Shown piece by piece: positions 36,344-48,376 of a stretch of DNA of 64,000 nucleotides. The translations under genes were made by a program, and so were the position numbers. Where the stretch lies: the NCBI GenBank assembly GCA_947489445.1, contig CANLDN010000004.1, positions 1 through 64,000 on the forward strand. The letters run 5' to 3'. Every line of letters begins with the position of its first letter. The stretch's first letter is position 1. The DNA comes from an uncultured Paracoccaceae bacterium. GTDB lineage: Bacteria; Pseudomonadota; Alphaproteobacteria; Rhodobacterales; Rhodobacteraceae. Below the pieces are notes generated by a model. It was not told the origin of the DNA. It saw only the letters and a list, made by a program, of their open reading frames with translations, and searched no databases.

Positions 36344-36423
36344 AGCGACGTCACGACATTGCCCGGGTCACAGACCCGGGGCGTTTGTCGTCGCTCTGAC
36401 GTAATCGGTACGACAAGTTTTTT
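36344..36423 (+). promoter_or_regulatory. Structured nrdJ leader with alternative hairpins
   Basis: Structure A: AGCG (36344) pairs with CGCT (36392), ACGACA (36353) with TGTCGT (36386), enclosing the perfect hairpin CCCGGGT-CACAG-ACCCGGG (36362-36380). Structure B: TTGTCGT (36385-36391) pairs instead with ACGACAA (36410-36416), followed by GTTTTTT, a terminator-like end. A and B share TGTCGT and exclude one another, the logic of an attenuator or riboswitch. I do not see cobalamin-riboswitch consensus boxes. Confidence 0.5.
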
Positions 36424-36490
36424 CGCATCGCAATAGCGGTGGAATTCAGGTTTTGGCCGCAACGACGGCATGAAATAAGGGGCAGACGAT

Positions 36491-39400
36491 ATGAAAATCG
36501 AACGTAATTTCACGAAATCCGGTCAGGACGCCTATGCGGCGCTGGAATTCAAGACGACCACGTCGGAGATTCGCAATCCCGATGGGACGATTGTTTTCAA
36601 ACTGGACGATTGTGAAATTCCGGGCGGTTGGAGCCAAGTGGCCTCCGACGTGATTGCGCAAAAATACTTTCGCAAGGCGGGCGTTCCCTCTGCGCTGAAA
36701 AAAGTGAAAGAAAAGGGTGTGCCAGAGTTTCTGTGGCGCTCTGAGCCTGCGAAGAACGCGACCTTTGGCGGCGAAACATCTGCTAAGCAAGTCTTTGACC
36801 GTCTGGCTGGCGCATGGACCTATTGGGGCTGGAAGGGCGGGTATTTTTCATCCGAAGAGGACGCCCGCGCATATTTCGACGAGATGCGCTATATGCTCGC
36901 GACGCAGCGCGCTGCCCCAAATAGCCCTCAGTGGTTCAACACTGGCCTGCACTGGGCTTATGGCATTGATGGACCCGCGCAAGGGCACCACTACGTTGAT
37001 TATCAAACCGGTGAGCTGACAAAGTCGACATCGTCATACGAGCACCCTCAGCCACATGCCTGTTTCATTCAATCTGTCGGTGACGACCTGGTGAATGACG
37101 GCGGCATCATGGATCTTTGGGTTCGTGAAGCGCGTTTGTTCAAGTACGGCTCTGGCACTGGCACGAATTTCTCATCCTTGCGCGGTGAAGGTGAGGCACT
37201 TTCCGGTGGTGGTAAGTCATCTGGTCTGATGGGGTTCCTTAAAATCGGTGACCGCGCTGCGGGGGCTATCAAATCGGGCGGCACAACGCGCCGCGCCGCC
37301 AAGATGGTGATCGTTGATGCCGATCACCCCGATATCGAGGACTTCATTAACTGGAAGGTCATCGAAGAACAGAAGGTGGCGTCAATTGTTGCGGGTTCCA
37401 AGATGCACGAGCGGTACCTGAATGCCATTTTCGCTGCGATCAAGTCGTGGGATGGGGAAGAGGTGTCAGCTTATGATCCCAAGACCAATGAAACGCTCGC
37501 CGCTGCGGTCAAGGACGCCAAGAAATCCGCCATTCCAGAGACTTACATCAAGCGCGTGCTGGATTACGCCAAGCAGGGCCACACCAGCATTGAATTCCCG
37601 ACCTATGACACGGATTGGGACTCGGAAGCCTATTCCAGCGTGTCCGGTCAGAACTCGAACAACTCCATTCGCGTCACAGATGCCTTCCTGAAAGCGGTTG
37701 AGGACGATGCCGATTGGAAGCTGATCAATCGTAAGAACGGCGAAGTGGCCCGCATCATCAAAGCCCGTGATTTGTGGGAGCAGGTGGGGCACGCGGCCTG
37801 GGCCTGTGCCGATCCGGGCATCCAGTATCACGACACGGTCAACGCGTGGCACACTTGCCCCGAAGATGGTGCGATCCGGGGTTCAAACCCTTGTTCTGAA
37901 TACATGTTCCTGGACGATACGGCCTGTAACCTGGCGTCGATGAACCTGCTGACGTTCTACAAAGACGGCGAATTCCAGGTCGAAGATTACATGCACGCCA
38001 CACGTCTGTGGACGGTGACGCTGGAAATCAGTGTGATGATGGCGCAGTTCCCATCCAAGGAAATCGCGCAGCGGTCCTATGACTTCCGCACGCTGGGCCT
38101 GGGATATGCCAATATTGGCGGTCTTCTGATGAATATGGGCCTTGGCTATGACAGCGACGAAGGCCGCGCGATGGGGGCGGCGCTGACCGCAATCATGACT
38201 GGTGTGTCCTATGCTACATCTGCCGAGATGGCGGGCGAGTTGGGTGCCTTCCCTGGTTATGCGAAGAACAGCAAGCACATGCTGCGCGTGATCAAGAACC
38301 ACCGGCAGGCGGCGTTGGGCAAATCTACCGGGTATAGCAAGCTGGATGTGAAGCCCGTTGCATTGGACCATGCAAACTGCCCTGATCAGCGGCTGGTCGA
38401 ATTGGCCGTGTCCGCCTGGGACGAAGCGCTGGATTTGGGTCAGCAGCACGGCTACCGCAACGCGCAGGTGTCAGTGATCGCACCGACCGGCACCATCGGT
38501 CTGGTCATGGATTGTGACACGACCGGGATTGAGCCTGATTTTGCACTGGTGAAGTTCAAGAAGCTGGCTGGCGGCGGCTATTTCAAGATCATCAACCAAT
38601 CCGTGCCAGCAGCACTGGAAAAGCTGGGCTATGGCTCTGCACAGATCGAAGAGATTATTGCCTATGCGGTCGGTCACGGGTCTGTTGGGCAGGCGCCCGC
38701 GATCAACCATACCTCGCTGATCGGGCATGGGTTCGGGCAGGCAGAATTGGACAAGGTCGAAGGCGCGCTCGCCTCTGCCTTTGATATCCGGTTCGTCTTC
38801 AACCAGTGGACGCTGGGTGAGGAGTTCTGCACCAAAACCCTCGGCATCCCGGCAGAAAAGCTGAACGATCCCACTTTCGATCTGCTACGGCACCTTGGAT
38901 ATTCGAAGCAGGATATCGACGCCGCGAATGACCATGTTTGCGGGACGATGACGCTGGAAGGTGCGCCATTCCTGAAGGAAGAGCATTACAATGTCTTCGA
39001 TTGTGCCAACCCGTGTGGCAAGAAAGGCAAGCGTTATCTGAGTGTTGACAGCCATATCTACATGATGGCGGCGGCGCAGTCATTCATCTCGGGTGCGATC
39101 TCCAAGACGATCAATATGCCCAATGATGCAACGATCGAAGATTGTCAGAAGGCCTATGAGTTGTCCTGGTCGCTGGGTGTGAAGGCCAACGCGCTTTATC
39201 GCGATGGATCGAAACTGTCGCAACCGCTGGCATCGGCACTGGTCGAAGATGACGATGAGGCGATGGAGACACTGGAAAGTGGGAACCATCATGACAAGGC
39301 GGCAGTTCTGGCCGAAAAGATCGTTGAAAAGATCATCGTGCAAGAGGTCCGCAACCGCGAGCGCGAGAAGATGCCGCAGCGGCGCAAGGGTTACACCCAG

Positions 39401-40147
39401 AAGGCCATTGTCGGCGGTCACAAGGTGTATTTGCGCACAGGTGAATATGAAAACGGCTCCCTGGGTGAGATTTTCATCGACATGCACAAGGAAGGTGCCG
39501 GTTTCCGGGCGATGATGAACAACTTTGCCATCGCCGTGTCGGTTGGCCTGCAATATGGTGTCCCGCTTGAGGAATTCGTGGATGCGTTCACATTCACCAA
39601 GTTCGAGCCTGCAGGCATGGTGCAGGGCAATGACAGCATCAAGAACGCGACCTCGATCCTTGATTACATCTTCCGCGAATTGGCGGTCAGCTATCTCGAC
39701 CGGACGGATCTGGCGCATGTGAAGCCGGAAGGCGCAGCGTTTGACGACATCGGACGTGGTGAGGAAGAGGGCGTATCAAACGTGCAGGCCCCAACCGAAA
39801 ATGCGGCGTCGCGATCTTTGGAAGTGCTCAAGCAGATTTCCTCAACCGGCTATCTGCGCAAACGGATGCCGCAGGATCTGGTGGTACTGCAAGGCGGTAT
39901 GGGTGCCACGGCGCTGGCGACCGGAACCGATCCGGTTGCCGCCTTGCAAACTCTGGTGCCGGAAGTGACCGAGAGCGTCAGCGTGGTGGCCACCGGAACA
40001 GCGACGACCACTATTTCGGCCCGCGATAAGGCAAAGATGCAGGGTTACGAGGGTGATCCTTGTGGAGAATGCGGCAACTACACGCTGGTGCGCAACGGCA
40101 CCTGTATGAAATGCAATACATGTGGTGGAACGTCTGGGTGTAGCTAA
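36491..40147 (+). CDS. nrdJ: Vitamin B12-dependent ribonucleotide reductase (class II)
   Basis: Reduces ribonucleotides to deoxyribonucleotides using adenosylcobalamin, with or without oxygen. Landmarks: [16 protein letters not shown] near residue 137, the catalytic block [23 protein letters not shown] near 460-482, and [20 protein letters not shown] segment ([20 protein letters not shown]) near 656. The C-terminal tail [22 protein letters not shown] carries the shuttle/zinc cysteines. 1218 residues is normal for the large form. Preceded by a structured leader and followed by two hairpin terminators. As the only reductase visible here, dNTP supply may depend on B12. Confidence 0.97.
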   Translation: MKIERNFTKSGQDAYAALEFKTTTSEIRNPDGTIVFKLDDCEIPGGWSQVASDVIAQKYFRKAGVPSALKKVKEKGVPEFLWRSEPAKNATFGGETSAKQVFDRLAGAWTYWGWKGGYFSSEEDARAYFDEMRYMLATQRAAPNSPQWFNTGLHWAYGIDGPAQGHHYVDYQTGELTKSTSSYEHPQPHACFIQSVGDDLVNDGGIMDLWVREARLFKYGSGTGTNFSSLRGEGEALSGGGKSSGLMGFLKIGDRAAGAIKSGGTTRRAAKMVIVDADHPDIEDFINWKVIEEQKVASIVAGSKMHERYLNAIFAAIKSWDGEEVSAYDPKTNETLAAAVKDAKKSAIPETYIKRVLDYAKQGHTSIEFPTYDTDWDSEAYSSVSGQNSNNSIRVTDAFLKAVEDDADWKLINRKNGEVARIIKARDLWEQVGHAAWACADPGIQYHDTVNAWHTCPEDGAIRGSNPCSEYMFLDDTACNLASMNLLTFYKDGEFQVEDYMHATRLWTVTLEISVMMAQFPSKEIAQRSYDFRTLGLGYANIGGLLMNMGLGYDSDEGRAMGAALTAIMTGVSYATSAEMAGELGAFPGYAKNSKHMLRVIKNHRQAALGKSTGYSKLDVKPVALDHANCPDQRLVELAVSAWDEALDLGQQHGYRNAQVSVIAPTGTIGLVMDCDTTGIEPDFALVKFKKLAGGGYFKIINQSVPAALEKLGYGSAQIEEIIAYAVGHGSVGQAPAINHTSLIGHGFGQAELDKVEGALASAFDIRFVFNQWTLGEEFCTKTLGIPAEKLNDPTFDLLRHLGYSKQDIDAANDHVCGTMTLEGAPFLKEEHYNVFDCANPCGKKGKRYLSVDSHIYMMAAAQSFISGAISKTINMPNDATIEDCQKAYELSWSLGVKANALYRDGSKLSQPLASALVEDDDEAMETLESGNHHDKAAVLAEKIVEKIIVQEVRNREREKMPQRRKGYTQKAIVGGHKVYLRTGEYENGSLGEIFIDMHKEGAGFRAMMNNFAIAVSVGLQYGVPLEEFVDAFTFTKFEPAGMVQGNDSIKNATSILDYIFRELAVSYLDRTDLAHVKPEGAAFDDIGRGEEEGVSNVQAPTENAASRSLEVLKQISSTGYLRKRMPQDLVVLQGGMGATALATGTDPVAALQTLVPEVTESVSVVATGTATTTISARDKAKMQGYEGDPCGECGNYTLVRNGTCMKCNTCGGTSGCS

Positions 40148-40160
40148 AGAACAGAGGAAT

Positions 40161-40185
40161 CCAAGGCGAGCAAACTCGCTTTTGG
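40161..40185 (+). terminator. Terminator-like hairpin after nrdJ
   Basis: GCGAG-CAAA-CTCGC followed by TTTT, with flanking CCAA/TTGG extending the stem. It lies 14 bp past the nrdJ stop. Confidence 0.55.
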
Positions 40186-40251
40186 CGTGGATCGGGCCGC
40201 AGGCAAAAAACCGAGCGGTATATAATGAGTGAGCCTGATCAACGAAACTAT

Positions 40252-40277
40252 GGGAGGACTTCGGTCCTCCCTTTTTT
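40252..40277 (+). terminator. Strong intrinsic terminator upstream of the antiporter gene
   Basis: Perfect GGGAGGAC-TTCG-GTCCTCCC stem with UUCG tetraloop and T6 tail. A TATAAT at 40221-40226 precedes it, so besides ending nrdJ transcription it may end a very short RNA. Confidence 0.9.
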
Positions 40278-40347
40278 CTTGCGGGCTTACGGCTTTCAAT
40301 ATCCGTACCGCCTGTGCATCATCAGCAAAACAACAGGGCGCTGACAT

Positions 40348-42255
40348 ATGACCGACTTCTTGCTTTTGGCCTTTATATTTTTGATCGCAGGGGTCGTTTC
40401 AGTGCCGATTGCCACCCGCCTTGGTTTGGGCTCCGTCCTTGGCTATCTGATTGCTGGGGTTGTGATCAGTCCTGTGTTGGCGTGGTTGAGTGTCGACGTC
40501 ATTTCCATCCAGCATTTTGCCGAGTTTGGTGTGGTCATGATGCTGTTTCTGGTGGGCTTGGAACTGGAGCCGAAACTGCTTTGGTCGATGCGGGGCCGGC
40601 TGCTGGGTTTGGGTGGCGGGCAGGTGGGCCTGACCGCGCTTGCTGCCATGGGTGTTGGCCTCCTATTCGGGCTGGATTGGACGGTCGCCTTGGCCGTTGG
40701 CCTAATCCTTGCGTTGAGTTCGACCGCTATCGCATTGCAAACACTCAATGAAAAAGGCCTGATGAAAAGTGACGGCGGGCAAGCCAGCTTTGCCGTACTG
40801 CTGGCGCAGGATATCGCTGTGATCCCGATGTTGGCGCTGATGCCGCTATTGGCGCTGCCAGAGCTTATGGGGGCGGCCAGTGACGTCGCGCATGCCGCCG
40901 ACGCGGGCCATGGGGCCAATGCGGCGGATCATGGCGCCCCGATGAGTCTGGTTGCGGGTCTGAACGGTTGGCAAACTGCCCTTGTCAATGTCGTCGCGGT
41001 TGCCGCGGTGATCGGTGCTGGCAGCTATCTGACCCGACCTGTATTTAGATTCATTGCTGCGGCCAACCTGCGAGAACTGTTTACGGCGACGGCCCTGATG
41101 ATGGTTGTGGGCATTGCCCTTTTGATGTCGCTTGTCGGTTTGTCCCCTGCATTGGGCACCTTCCTTGCGGGCGTGGTTCTGGCCAATAGCGAATATCGGC
41201 ATGAGCTTGAGTCTGACATTGATCCGTTCAAGGGGCTGCTGCTTGGGTTGTTCTTCATGACCGTGGGGGCGGCCATCAATTTCGCGCTGCTGTGGGACGA
41301 CCTTGCGCTGATTCTGGGGCTGACGCTTGGCTTGCTCGCGCTGAAGGCCGGTGTTTTGCTAATCCTTAGCGTTGTCTTTGGCATCCGGGGTGCGGATCGT
41401 TGGTTATTGGCCCTGAGTGTTGCGCAGGCGGGCGAGTTTGGCTTTGTACTGCTGTCCTTTGCTGTCGCAAGTGCGGCTTTGCCGCAAATGCTGGCTGATC
41501 AGTTGCTTCTGGTCGTGGCACTGTCCATGATGCTGACCCCGCTATTGTTCATCTTTTACGACCGGGTGATCGTGCCGCGTTATGTGGCCGGTGATGAACG
41601 CGAGGCGGATGAGATCGCAGAGCAGGGCGAGATCATCATCGCAGGTGGCGGGCGTGTCGGTGGTTTGGTCCGGCGCATTCTTCTTGCCGCCGGGTATAAG
41701 CTGACGGTCATCGACTACAATGCCAGTCATCTTGAAAACCTTCGCACCTTCGGGGTGAATATCCATTATGGCGATGCGACACGCCCGGATCTGCTGCATG
41801 CGGCGGGCATTGATCGCGCCAAGATCCTTGTGATTGCCATTGATGATCGGGACAAGATTACCGAGCTTGTTCAATATGTGACCAAGACCCATCCACAGGT
41901 TCATGTCATCGCGCGGGCGCGGGACCGCCATCATACCTACGAGTTATGGGCGGCGGGGTGTCGCGATATCATTCGTGAAACATATGACAGTTCATTGCGT
42001 TTGGGACGGTCAGCCTTTGAAGCAATGGGTGTGTCCCGCGAAAAGGCAGATCGGATGGTTGAAGCGTTTAATCAGGTGGACCGCGCGGCAATGCTGTCAT
42101 TGGCTGATGCATTTGATCCGGCCATCCCACCCACGCAGAACAAGGTTTATATTGCGCGGGTCAAGGAAATTATGGGCCCACGCGAGCAGGAGCTGCACGA
42201 GCAGATGATGACGATCTTGGAAACAGGCGACGTGCCCGAAACACAAGACAGCTGA
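40348..42255 (+). CDS. CPA2 monovalent cation:proton antiporter with TrkA-N domain (Kef-type)
   Basis: Inner-membrane K+ or Na+/H+ antiporter. Residues about 1-395 are a Na_H_exchanger domain (LGSVLGYLIAGVVISP, AEFGVVMMLFLVGLELEP, GTFLAGVVLANSEYRHELESDI); residues about 425-545 form a TrkA-N/RCK domain (GEIIIAGGGRVGGLVRRILL, NIHYGDATRPDLLHAAGID) that senses nucleotide or redox ligands. A His/Asp-rich loop lies near 180-198 (HAADAGHGANAADHG). Length 635 matches KefB/KefC-like proteins. Function in potassium or pH homeostasis is inferred. AIM24 gene follows after 88 bp. Confidence 0.92.
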   Translation: MTDFLLLAFIFLIAGVVSVPIATRLGLGSVLGYLIAGVVISPVLAWLSVDVISIQHFAEFGVVMMLFLVGLELEPKLLWSMRGRLLGLGGGQVGLTALAAMGVGLLFGLDWTVALAVGLILALSSTAIALQTLNEKGLMKSDGGQASFAVLLAQDIAVIPMLALMPLLALPELMGAASDVAHAADAGHGANAADHGAPMSLVAGLNGWQTALVNVVAVAAVIGAGSYLTRPVFRFIAAANLRELFTATALMMVVGIALLMSLVGLSPALGTFLAGVVLANSEYRHELESDIDPFKGLLLGLFFMTVGAAINFALLWDDLALILGLTLGLLALKAGVLLILSVVFGIRGADRWLLALSVAQAGEFGFVLLSFAVASAALPQMLADQLLLVVALSMMLTPLLFIFYDRVIVPRYVAGDEREADEIAEQGEIIIAGGGRVGGLVRRILLAAGYKLTVIDYNASHLENLRTFGVNIHYGDATRPDLLHAAGIDRAKILVIAIDDRDKITELVQYVTKTHPQVHVIARARDRHHTYELWAAGCRDIIRETYDSSLRLGRSAFEAMGVSREKADRMVEAFNQVDRAAMLSLADAFDPAIPPTQNKVYIARVKEIMGPREQELHEQMMTILETGDVPETQDS

Positions 42256-42343
42256 ACAAGGTATGTAATACCAGACGTTGTGCTATGCCCATGCCATTCA
42301 TATGTACTATGCATGCTAGAGTGTTGAAAGATTGGAGATTTTG

Positions 42344-43129
42344 ATGAAGTGCCATGAGGTTGATTACGAGATTTTTGGCGATGATATGCAGGTTGTGGAG
42401 GTCGAGCTTGACCCAAAGGAAACTGTGATCGCCGAGGCGGGCGCCATGAATTACATGGAAGACGGTATCGGATTTGAAGCCAAAATGGGTGACGGTTCAT
42501 CCCCATCCAGCGGCATGATGCAATCGCTGTTGAGCGTCGGGAAACGTGTTCTGACGGGCGAATCGATCTTCATCACGCATTTCACCAATAACGGGCAAGG
42601 CAAGAAACGCGTGGCCTTTGCCGCCCCTTACCCCGGCAAGATTATCCCGATCAACATGGCCTTGTTAGGCGAAGAATTGATCTGCCAGAAGGATGCATTT
42701 TTATGCGCGGCCTTGGGTACGTCGACCGACATTGCGTTTCAGAAAAAGCTGGGCGTCGGCTTTTTTGGCGGCGAAGGTTTCATCATGCAGCGCCTGCGCG
42801 GCGACGGGATGGCGTTCATTCACATGGGCGGCTCTGTTGTGAAGAAGGAGTTGCGGCCGGGCGAAATTTTGCGCGTTGATACGGGCTGCATTGGCGCGTT
42901 CACCGGCGGCATTGAGTATGATATCGAGCGGGCGGGCGGTTTGAAATCCATGGTGTTTGGCGGCGAGGGGCTGTTTTTGGCGACCTTGCGCGGCCCTGGC
43001 GTCGTGTATTTGCAAAGCCTGCCATTCTCGCGTTTGGCCGATCGCATCATGCGTGCCGCGGCACCTGGCGGCAGCAAGGGTGAAGGGTCCGTACTGGGTG
43101 GTCTGGGCGATATGTTTGGTGATCGCTAA
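42344..43129 (+). CDS. AIM24/TIGR00266 family protein
   Basis: Beta-sandwich protein of 261 residues. [24 protein letters not shown] near residue 20 and [65 protein letters not shown] are hallmarks of the family. GGAG precedes this ATG; an in-frame TTG 12 bp earlier is unlikely. No signal peptide. Mitochondrial relatives affect cristae, and the bacterial role is unknown. It overlaps the convergent cupin gene by 4 bp. Confidence 0.9.
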   Translation: MKCHEVDYEIFGDDMQVVEVELDPKETVIAEAGAMNYMEDGIGFEAKMGDGSSPSSGMMQSLLSVGKRVLTGESIFITHFTNNGQGKKRVAFAAPYPGKIIPINMALLGEELICQKDAFLCAALGTSTDIAFQKKLGVGFFGGEGFIMQRLRGDGMAFIHMGGSVVKKELRPGEILRVDTGCIGAFTGGIEYDIERAGGLKSMVFGGEGLFLATLRGPGVVYLQSLPFSRLADRIMRAAAPGGSKGEGSVLGGLGDMFGDR

Positions 43130-43545
43130 CGCGGAATATCAAACCCCGGTTCTGCAAGCGTAAACCCATCGAACTGAAAGCCGGGCGAGACGGTGCAGCC
43201 TACCAGTGTCCAGTCGCCCGTTGTTCGGGCTGCCTGCCAATTGTATTTGGGAACAATGGCTTGTGGGAGCTGCCCCGCGCTGAGATCCACGCCGAGAATG
43301 TGATCGTGCGCTGGCCCCGCGTCATTTTCCGCGATGGACAGGATCAGCGGCGCGCCGGCGTAGTAGTGCCAAATCTCGACCGCATCGACCTTGTGCCAGT
43401 GGCTGGATTCCCCTGATTTGAGCAGGAAATAGATGCAGGTGCCGGTGGCGCGCCCATCGTTTTCTGCGATCCAGGTTTGCCGATAATAGCCGCCTTCAGG
43501 GTGCGGTTTGAGGTCGAGTTGGGCGATGATGTCATCTGCATTCAT
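43126..43545 (-). CDS. Cupin family protein (DUF985)
   Basis: Small beta-barrel cupin of 139 residues. [14 protein letters not shown] at the N-terminus, [32 protein letters not shown] in the middle, and [19 protein letters not shown] at the C-terminus match the DUF985/Cupin_5 family; HWHK and EIWH histidines could bind a metal. I chose the ATG giving [16 protein letters not shown]; an upstream frame extension crosses an 11 bp repeat array. Function unknown, possibly sugar epimerase-like by fold. Confidence 0.9.
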   Translation of the reverse strand: MNADDIIAQLDLKPHPEGGYYRQTWIAENDGRATGTCIYFLLKSGESSHWHKVDAVEIWHYYAGAPLILSIAENDAGPAHDHILGVDLSAGQLPQAIVPKYNWQAARTTGDWTLVGCTVSPGFQFDGFTLAEPGFDIPR

Positions 43546-43560
43546 AGCGCTATTATCCCT

Positions 43561-43604
43561 GTCGGCATCACGTCGGACCAGCGTCGGCAAAACGTCGGAC
43601 CCCA
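43561..43604. repeat. Four tandem 11 bp GTCGG repeats upstream of the cupin gene
   Basis: GTCGG begins at 43561, 43572, 43583 and 43594, an exact 11 bp period (GTCGGCATCAC, GTCGGACCAGC, GTCGGCAAAAC, GTCGGACCCCA). The array sits 16-59 bp upstream of the cupin ATG. Face-of-helix spacing is typical of binding sites for OmpR/PhoB-type response regulators. No regulator is adjacent. Confidence 0.65.
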
Positions 43605-43617
43605 ACGTTTGGGTGGT

Positions 43618-43632
43618 TTAACGGTTTGTTAA
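43618..43632. promoter_or_regulatory. CtrA-type box TTAA-N7-TTAA
   Basis: TTAACGGTTTGTTAA matches the CtrA spacing exactly. It lies about 75-85 bp upstream of the cupin ATG and beyond the 11 bp repeat array. Confidence 0.45.
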
Positions 43633-43667
43633 TTGAACAACACAAGAAGCTGTCTCATTGCGACGCC

Positions 43668-46382
<2,715 letters not shown>

Positions 46383-46383
<1 letters not shown>

Positions 46384-47066
46384 TAGCGCAACCGAACCAG
46401 TAGATGGGTGCCGTCCTGCCGCGTCTCGATGCCCTTGATGGCGCGTACTAGGTTCGACAGCTTGTTGTAACCGTAGCTGCGTGGGTCAAAGTCTGGATTG
46501 GCGGCGGTGATCCTGCTGCCCAATGGTCCAAGATGCACCCATTCGTCCTCACTATCGATTTTTTCAATGGCTTCTTTGAATAATGGAAGGGCCTTTTCGG
46601 CCTTGCTTTGCGTGCCGTCGGCTTTGTCCTCGGTCAGGTTTTCGATGAATATGAATCGGTTGCAGACCGACCGCAGCGAGGCTGGCGTCTTCTTTTCACC
46701 AATACCGATTACTGATAACCCATCTTCCCGCAGGCGATTGGCCAGCGCCGTGAAGTCACTATCCGAGGAAACGATGACGAACGCATCGAATTTTCCGGAG
46801 TGCAGGATGTCCATCGCGTCGATGACCAGGCCGATGTCGCTTGCATTCTTCCCTGTGGTATTTGCCGATTCCTGGCGTGCAACAAGCCCAAGCGCCGGAA
46901 TGAGGGACGCCCAATTGCCCAGCCGCGAGGAAGACCAATCACCGTAGACACGCCGCAAGGCAGGTTCACCCAGCCCGTTGACTTCTTTCAGGATTGCCTC
47001 GGCGTGTTTTGCCGGAACGTTATCAGCGTCAATCAGGACGGCGAGTAGCGGTCGGTCTGTGCTCAT
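46383..47066 (-). CDS. NYN-domain nuclease-like protein with C-terminal LOTUS/OST-HTH domain
   Basis: Protein of 227 residues. N-terminal NYN (PIN-like) domain with acidic residues in LIDADN (D13, D15), KNASDIGLVIDAMDIL and VIVSSDSDFTALANRLREDG; residues about 150-227 (LPLFKEAIEKIDSEDEWVHLGPLGSRI...NLVRAIKGIETRQ) form a LOTUS/OST-HTH RNA-binding unit. A metal-dependent RNase role is likely by fold. It overlaps the Fur-family gene upstream by 4 nt and the EamA gene by 1 nt. Confidence 0.88.
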
Positions 47067-47482
47067 TTCTTGTTGTCATTCTCTGGCACACCGTAAAGTT
47101 CAAGCCGGTGGCCCATCAGTCGGTACCCCAGTTTGGCGGCGATGCGTTCTTGTAGCTCTTCGATTTCGGGGTCGACGAATTCGATCACTTTGCCGGAATG
47201 CATGTCGATCAGGTGATCGTGGTGATCACGGTCCGCTGATTCGTAACGCGCGCGTCCGTCGCCGAATTCATGTTTTTCCAGAATTCCCGCCTCTTCGAAC
47301 AATTTGACGGTTCGGTAAACTGTGGCCAGTGAAATACGCGGGTCAGCGGCGGCAGCGCGGTTATAGAGCTCTTCCACATCGGGGTGATCTACGGCGGCCT
47401 CAAGTACAGCAGCAATGGTGCGCCGTTGGTCGGTCATGCGCAGGCCATTTGCCTCGCAACGGGAAAGAATGGTCTGGTTCAT
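47063..47482 (-). CDS. Fur-family metalloregulator (Fur/Mur type)
   Basis: DNA-binding metal sensor of 139 residues. Winged HTH with LRMTDQRRTIAAVLE and the recognition segment RISLATVYRTVKLFEEAGIL near 50-70; metal ligands are in RDHHDHLIDMHSGKVIEFVDPEIE. The C-terminal CxxC zinc motif of E. coli Fur is absent. In rhizobia and roseobacters this orthologue usually acts as Mur (manganese), so Fur versus Mur is not decided. Divergent from the DUF533 gene; followed by an overlapping NYN gene. Confidence 0.93.
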   Translation of the reverse strand: MNQTILSRCEANGLRMTDQRRTIAAVLEAAVDHPDVEELYNRAAAADPRISLATVYRTVKLFEEAGILEKHEFGDGRARYESADRDHHDHLIDMHSGKVIEFVDPEIEELQERIAAKLGYRLMGHRLELYGVPENDNKK

Positions 47483-47635
47483 GGAGGTCCCGATGATCGT
47501 GTACGTCCAATGATAGCGGGCGTGGCGTTTGGTTTCCAGTCTGGTCGTCTGAAGAATGGCTTTGCCGGGGCGAATAGTTACGCGCGATTAACCTGCAAGG
47601 TGTACCGCTTGGGGAAACCTGCGAAAGGAAACCCG

Positions 47636-48364
47636 ATGAGCATGATGAAGACGTTGGCCAAGGTTGCGGCGGCCGTTGCCCTTGCCAAAGGCGCAAGGCC
47701 CGCGATGAAACAGGATCATGGTGACGCGAGGGGGCTTTTTGCGGCGCTCAACAGTACCCACGCGGGCGATATGGCTGCGATGAGTAGGGTGCTGGCTGGT
47801 AATGCGGTTGACAATGCCGGGCTGGGCGCGCTGCTGGAGGCGCTTGCGACGGATGCAAAGGCGGTTGGCGACGCCCCGAGTGATCTGGACAATCTGATTG
47901 GCGGGTTGAGCGACCCGCGTGCTGCAGCATCGGCGGAGGGGGCCAGTTTTGGTGTGGTTTTAAGATCATATCTTGACCCTGATCATAGCCCGCTACAGCC
48001 AACTGCCGACCAGGAAGCTGCGGCTGCGTTGATGGTCCGAGCCTTGTTGCAGGCGGCCCGACATCTTGCAGTGTTTGACGATGGGCAGCGGGCTTCGCTG
48101 TTTGAAGCATTGGATGGAGTAAGCGACGGCGCGCATGCGTTTGTTGCAGCTGAGTTGGACAAGCCTGTCGATGTCGCAGGTTTTGCCGGTCACGTCCCGC
48201 CTTGGCTGGAGGCACAAGTATACGCGGTGTCGGTGCTGGGTGTTGATTTGCGACACGATACGGAGGCGTCATATCTGCGCGATTTGGCCGGAAAGATGGC
48301 CGTCAGCAACGACAGTGTGAATATGATCCATGATAGTTTGGGTGTGCCGCGTCTATATCAATAA
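47636..48364 (+). CDS. DUF533 family protein
   Basis: Protein of 242 residues. Ala-rich N-terminus (MSMMKTLAKVAAAVALAKGA) precedes two helical regions; the C-terminal part (PPWLEAQVYAVSVLGVDLRHDTEASYLRDLAGKM) matches DUF533/YebE, a TerB-like fold. AAAGGAA precedes the ATG; a longer upstream frame overlaps the Fur-family gene and is rejected. Its role is unknown; relatives are often envelope-stress or tellurite-linked. Confidence 0.8.
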   Translation: MSMMKTLAKVAAAVALAKGARPAMKQDHGDARGLFAALNSTHAGDMAAMSRVLAGNAVDNAGLGALLEALATDAKAVGDAPSDLDNLIGGLSDPRAAASAEGASFGVVLRSYLDPDHSPLQPTADQEAAAALMVRALLQAARHLAVFDDGQRASLFEALDGVSDGAHAFVAAELDKPVDVAGFAGHVPPWLEAQVYAVSVLGVDLRHDTEASYLRDLAGKMAVSNDSVNMIHDSLGVPRLYQ

Positions 48365-48376
48365 CCATCAATCGGG

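Larger units (their letters stand above)
35914..36490 (+). other. 577 bp non-coding region between tRNA-Pro and nrdJ
   Basis: No convincing gene on either strand; the longest open frames lack family signatures. It contains a cluster of TTAA sites near 35996-36029, a segment with CCCCCTAGGG near 36243, two imperfect copies of CGACG(A)TCACGACA at 36277 and 36346, and the structured leader at 36344-36423. It is the largest regulatory region in the window and presumably serves nrdJ. Confidence 0.7.

Noticed and set aside
36240..36490. Classical cobalamin riboswitch upstream of nrdJ
   Set aside because: The hairpins are present, but I could not find the conserved B12-box type sequences. The leader is recorded as an unassigned structure.
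36283..36513. 76-codon minus-strand frame in the nrdJ leader region
   Set aside because: No family signature, and it overlaps the structured leader and the nrdJ start. Regulatory RNA is the better explanation.
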